DNA from: Prevotella sp. khp7
GTDB lineage: Bacteria; Bacteroidota; Bacteroidia; Bacteroidales; Bacteroidaceae
Assembly: GCF_900109055.1 (NCBI RefSeq)
Contig: NZ_FOIV01000002.1
Span: forward strand, 620,001-684,000
Length of the DNA: 64,000 bases
Direction: 5' to 3'
Under the pieces are notes generated by a model. The model saw only the letters and a program-made list of their open reading frames with translations, was not told where the DNA came from and made no database searches. Shown one piece after another: positions 61,052-64,000 of the stretch. Each line of letters starts with the position of its first letter. Position 1 is the first letter of the stretch. Both the position numbers and the translations under genes were made by a program.

Positions 61052-63511
61052 TTACAGTTTTCTAAGCCTATAACTCTGTCCTGGCTGGGTCTCTATGTCG
61101 TATTCATAGATTTTCTGCAGGGGCAGTGTTTGGAATCTTTTGAGTTCTGCCGACTTCAGAGGTTTGCGGATGGCGGCAGGAGCCAGCAGCGGGTTGGGGC
61201 AGTCGCTAGTTGCTTCTTTGAGTGAGTCGCCTGTCAGGGGAACGTAAGAGCGTACGCGTAGTGTGCCCCCAATCTTTGAGGTGATGACTGCCTCTTGCAG
61301 TGTGTTTTCTGCCCATGTCATGTCGACGGTAAAGGCTCCTCGTGCCTGCAGGCCCTTTACTTTGCCTTCTTGCCAAGCGTCGGGCAGGGCAGGTAGCAGG
61401 TGTACGGCACCATCATGACTCTGAACCAACATCTCGCAGATGCCTGCGGCACAACCGAAATTACCATCAATTTGGAAGGGCGGGTGAGCGTCGAAGAGGT
61501 TCGGATAAGTGCCGCCTCGAGGACCCCATTCTGTCGTGGCGGGTATCAACGTCAGCAAGTTCTTGATAATCTGATAGGCATGGTTGCCATCAAGCATGCG
61601 TGCCCAGAAGTTGGTCTTCCATCCCAAGCTCCATCCCGTTGCCATGTCACCGCGTTGTCTTAGGGTGTTGGCTGCAGCTGTGAACAGTTCCGGGTGCTGG
61701 TAGGGCGATATCTGGTTTGAGGGATAGAGCCCGTAGAGGTGGGATATATGACGGTGTTCATCCTTTGGGTCATCGGCATCGATGAGCCATTCTTGCAACT
61801 GTCCGTAACGACCAATCTGCATTGGCGGCAACTTTTGCAGGGCTTTCTGATAGACACTGAGCGAGTCCTCGTCTTTGCCAAGCGCTTTGGCAGCTTGAAT
61901 CAGTTGTGAGAGTACATCGAAGACGATTTGGTTGTCCATCGTCGATCCTGCGGTCACGGTTGTTCCCTTTCCCATCGGACCATGCTCTGGTGAGACAGTG
62001 GGAACTGTCATCAGCCATCCTGCGGCATTCTTCAGTTCACCATCGGCAGGATATTCCTGCATATAATCCAATAGAAAATCGGCTGCTCCTTTCATGATGT
62101 CGTAGTGGTCGGTCAGGAACTGCTTGTCGCCAGTGAAGAGGTAGTGCTGCCACAGGTGTGTGGTCAGCCATGCGCCGCCTGTTGGGAACATGCCCCACGT
62201 CGTGCCGTCCACAGGTCCGGTGATACGCCAAAGGTCTGTGTTGTGGTGGGCCATCCACCCCTTGCAACCATACATCTGCTGTGCCGTGATAGCGCCCGTC
62301 TCACTCAAGTCGCGAATCATCGAGAAAAGAGGCTGTTGAGTCTCAGCCAGATTGCCCACGAGAGCTGGCCAGTAATTCATCTCGGCGTTGATGTTGATGG
62401 TGTATTTCGAGTCCCAGGGGGCGTCCGTCTTGTTGTTCCACACACCCTGTAGGTTGGCGGGCTGTCCGCCAGACTGCGACGATGATATCAGCAGGTAACG
62501 GCCATATTGCATCATGAGTGACACCATGTCGAGGTCTGTGCCGTCGAAGGCTGCTAGACGTTGGTCGGTAGGCAGAGTAGTCGAAGGACTCTGACTTTTC
62601 AGTGTCAGGTTCAGACGGTCGTACTGCTCACGGTATTTGGTTATGTGGCGCTCTAGTAGTTTCTGGTAGCTATTGCGCTTGATGCCTGCCAATGTCCGAA
62701 GGTTCTTCTGTGTAGGGTTGCCGTTGGTGTTTTTGTAGCTCTCGTAATTGGTGGCAGCAACAATGTAGAGGGTCACGGTGGTAGCATTGACCACGGTGAT
62801 GCTCTCGGTCCCATCTACAATTTCTCCGTCGGAAGTTACGTCGATACGGCATTCAGCCTGTAGTCCGGCAGACACCCCTTCTTGTTCTACGTTCTCCACG
62901 ACAGCCCTTAGCTGGTGGTTTTCTACGTTACGTTTGAATGCCAGCGGACTGTCGAAGGCCATGTTGAAAGTCAGGGATCCTTTCTCGCTGGCTTGTAGGC
63001 GAACGATAATGGCATTGTCGGCCTGCGATGCAAAATACGTGCGCTGATAGGTCGCACCGTTGAGGGTAAAGCGTGTCGTGGCTGTGGCATTTCCTAAGTC
63101 CAACTGTCGGCGATAGTCGTTTACATTCTCCTCACCATGGAAATTCATTTTCACGCTGCCTAAAGGTAGGAAACGCATGCCGTGGGGGCCTTTGATGAAA
63201 TACTTCTCTATCAGGTCGTGAGCCTCTTTCTCCTTGCCATCGAAGATCAACTGGCGCACCTCTTGTAGATGTTCCTTCGATTCTGTACTATTATTAGAAT
63301 GAGGTGAACCGCTCCAAAAAGTCTCTTCATTCAGTTGTATCTCTTCGTTCATAATGCCGCCATAGACCATGCCCCCCAAGTGTGAGTTGCCGATGGGTAG
63401 GGCTTCAAGCCACTGGGTGGCGGGCTTATCGTACCATAACTGGTGCTCCTGTGCCTGAATAGTCAGTGTTGCAACAGTGTAGAATAACATGGTTGTAATA
63501 ATATATCTCAT
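61052..63511 (-). CDS. GH95-family glycoside hydrolase (alpha-L-fucosidase or alpha-L-galactosidase)
   Basis: Start ATG 63511 ([13 protein letters not shown]) gives an 819-residue exported enzyme with a signal peptide ending IQAQ. The N-terminal beta domain begins [27 protein letters not shown], the standard GH95 opening. The catalytic region shows [11 protein letters not shown] with the Asn pair (373 and 375) that activates water in GH95, [11 protein letters not shown] and [11 protein letters not shown], and FQIDGNFG near the end with the conserved Asp. GH95 removes alpha-1,2-L-fucose, and some members alpha-L-galactose from complex xylans. Its leader contains a terminator-like hairpin, hinting at attenuation or read-through from the esterase gene upstream. 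Confidence 0.93.
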   Translation of the reverse strand: MRYIITTMLFYTVATLTIQAQEHQLWYDKPATQWLEALPIGNSHLGGMVYGGIMNEEIQLNEETFWSGSPHSNNSTESKEHLQEVRQLIFDGKEKEAHDLIEKYFIKGPHGMRFLPLGSVKMNFHGEENVNDYRRQLDLGNATATTRFTLNGATYQRTYFASQADNAIIVRLQASEKGSLTFNMAFDSPLAFKRNVENHQLRAVVENVEQEGVSAGLQAECRIDVTSDGEIVDGTESITVVNATTVTLYIVAATNYESYKNTNGNPTQKNLRTLAGIKRNSYQKLLERHITKYREQYDRLNLTLKSQSPSTTLPTDQRLAAFDGTDLDMVSLMMQYGRYLLISSSQSGGQPANLQGVWNNKTDAPWDSKYTININAEMNYWPALVGNLAETQQPLFSMIRDLSETGAITAQQMYGCKGWMAHHNTDLWRITGPVDGTTWGMFPTGGAWLTTHLWQHYLFTGDKQFLTDHYDIMKGAADFLLDYMQEYPADGELKNAAGWLMTVPTVSPEHGPMGKGTTVTAGSTMDNQIVFDVLSQLIQAAKALGKDEDSLSVYQKALQKLPPMQIGRYGQLQEWLIDADDPKDEHRHISHLYGLYPSNQISPYQHPELFTAAANTLRQRGDMATGWSLGWKTNFWARMLDGNHAYQIIKNLLTLIPATTEWGPRGGTYPNLFDAHPPFQIDGNFGCAAGICEMLVQSHDGAVHLLPALPDAWQEGKVKGLQARGAFTVDMTWAENTLQEAVITSKIGGTLRVRSYVPLTGDSLKEATSDCPNPLLAPAAIRKPLKSAELKRFQTLPLQKIYEYDIETQPGQSYRLRKL

Positions 63512-63534
63512 ATATATATAATTATAGGGTTTCA

Positions 63535-63577
63535 AAAAAAACCTCGGGACAAGAAACGCTATTCTTGAGCCCCGAGG
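63535..63577 (-). terminator. Terminator-like hairpin upstream of the GH95 gene
   Basis: Minus strand: CCTCGGG/CCCGAGG outer stem and CAAGAA/TTCTTG inner stem, followed by seven U residues (63541-63535). It is 24 bases before ATG 63511, downstream of the only visible promoter (63645-63652), so it either ends the esterase transcript or attenuates GH95. Confidence 0.8.
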
Positions 63578-63644
63578 AAGGAAAAACTACTAACTACTAA
63601 TATAACTAAAACAATTTTAACCTATTCAATTCAAATTTCTGCTG

Positions 63645-63652
63645 CAAAAGTA
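63645..63652 (-). promoter_or_regulatory. -7 box upstream of GH95
   Basis: TACTTTTG on the minus strand, a consensus match, about 135 bases before ATG 63511. No -33 TTG at the expected distance. The flanking 63653-63747 is AT-rich with no clear terminator for the esterase gene. Confidence 0.4.
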
Positions 63653-63747
63653 CGATAAATATTTAAAAGTCTGTTACTCCTATGTTACATTTACTTTTTT
63701 ATTTGTTTCATACTTGCAAAATGTGCAGTTTTTCTTTATTTTTTTGA

Positions 63748-63999
63748 CTATTTGAAAAGCAGAGGAGCCATTTCACGTAAACTACGACGCCATGTAAGGA
63801 ACTCATGTGCAGTGCCTTCCGAGATCAGACCATGAGCATCAAAGCCTGCAGCTTTCAGGGCTTCAACGCTCTTGTTGATACCTTCTGGATTCTCCTTGTC
63901 GCCACAGCTCTCGAAGATTACCTTCACGTCCTTTGGGTTCTTGATCTCCTCGGGCATATAGGTGCCACCGCTAAGCAGACCCCAATAGCCGAACATCTC
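63748..63999 (-). CDS. C-terminal end of an esterase of the feruloyl-esterase/IroE type, 5' end outside window
   Basis: Only the last 84 residues are present; the frame stays open to the right edge. It shows the late part of an alpha/beta hydrolase: FGYWGLLSGG, KVIFESCGDKEN containing the expected acidic strand, and the catalytic-His segment SEGTAHEFLTWRRSLREMAPLLF, which is typical of feruloyl/acetyl-xylan esterase modules attached to xylanases. It may be a free esterase or the end of a multidomain enzyme. Located next to GH95 and GH3, it fits ester removal from decorated xylan. Confidence 0.75.
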   Translation of the reverse strand, partial: EMFGYWGLLSGGTYMPEEIKNPKDVKVIFESCGDKENPEGINKSVEALKAAGFDAHGLISEGTAHEFLTWRRSLREMAPLLFK

Positions 64000-64000
64000 A

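Overview
The window looks like chromosomal DNA of a Bacteroidales bacterium, most likely Prevotellaceae. It carries three SusC/SusD outer-membrane pairs, many short lipoproteins with a serine/alanine-Cys lipobox, Bacteroidetes-type promoters (TTG, about 20 bases, TAnnTTTG), long-form PurL, a Bacteroidetes-type RluA enzyme and several glycoside hydrolases. No rRNA, tRNA, insertion sequence, integrase or CRISPR array was seen.

Left part (1-25.9 kb), mostly housekeeping and regulation. A 5'-truncated dicarboxylate/amino-acid symporter overlaps a lipoprotein rich in Met/His motifs, followed by an OprC/NosA-like TonB receptor; the last two look like a copper-uptake pair. Next is a vitamin B6 operon: an apparently catalytically dead ThiD-like domain fused to an AraC DNA-binding domain, then pdxS and pdxT. 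After a 22-bp tandem repeat come a Cys-rich protein, a secreted protein with a small membrane protein, and a divergent membrane-anchored TPR/AraC regulator. Then follow a split chromate transporter coupled to purL, an M1 aminopeptidase, an OmpA-type lipoprotein, a pyridoxamine kinase/RluA pair, an SF1 helicase, and a TPR sensor-kinase-like protein that lacks the phosphoacceptor His, followed by an acyltransferase-like protein and an MgtC-like protein.

Middle part (25.9-48.9 kb), nutrient uptake. A leftward locus encodes SusC, SusD and a surface lipoprotein, then two tandem copies of an unusual module: a multi-span membrane protein with a helical C-terminal half plus a lipoprotein with a CxxCH motif and a beta-propeller. 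It carries no glycoside hydrolase. Divergently to the right lie two tandem, near-duplicate SusC/SusD pairs. The 5' ends of the two divergent susC genes form long inverted repeats around their shared promoter region.

Right part (49-64 kb), polysaccharide degradation and others. It holds a type-B carboxylesterase, two GH43 enzymes, a myo-inositol-1-phosphate synthase, a radical SAM/DUF4130 DNA-repair-type pair, a GH3 enzyme with a PA14 insert, a GH95 enzyme, and the end of a feruloyl-esterase-like gene. With the adjacent SusC/SusD pairs this suggests breakdown of a decorated hemicellulose such as complex arabinoxylan or fucosylated xyloglucan.

The strongest candidates for undescribed biology are the dead-kinase/AraC vitamin B6 regulator and the duplicated membrane-protein/CxxCH-propeller module in the first SusC/SusD locus.
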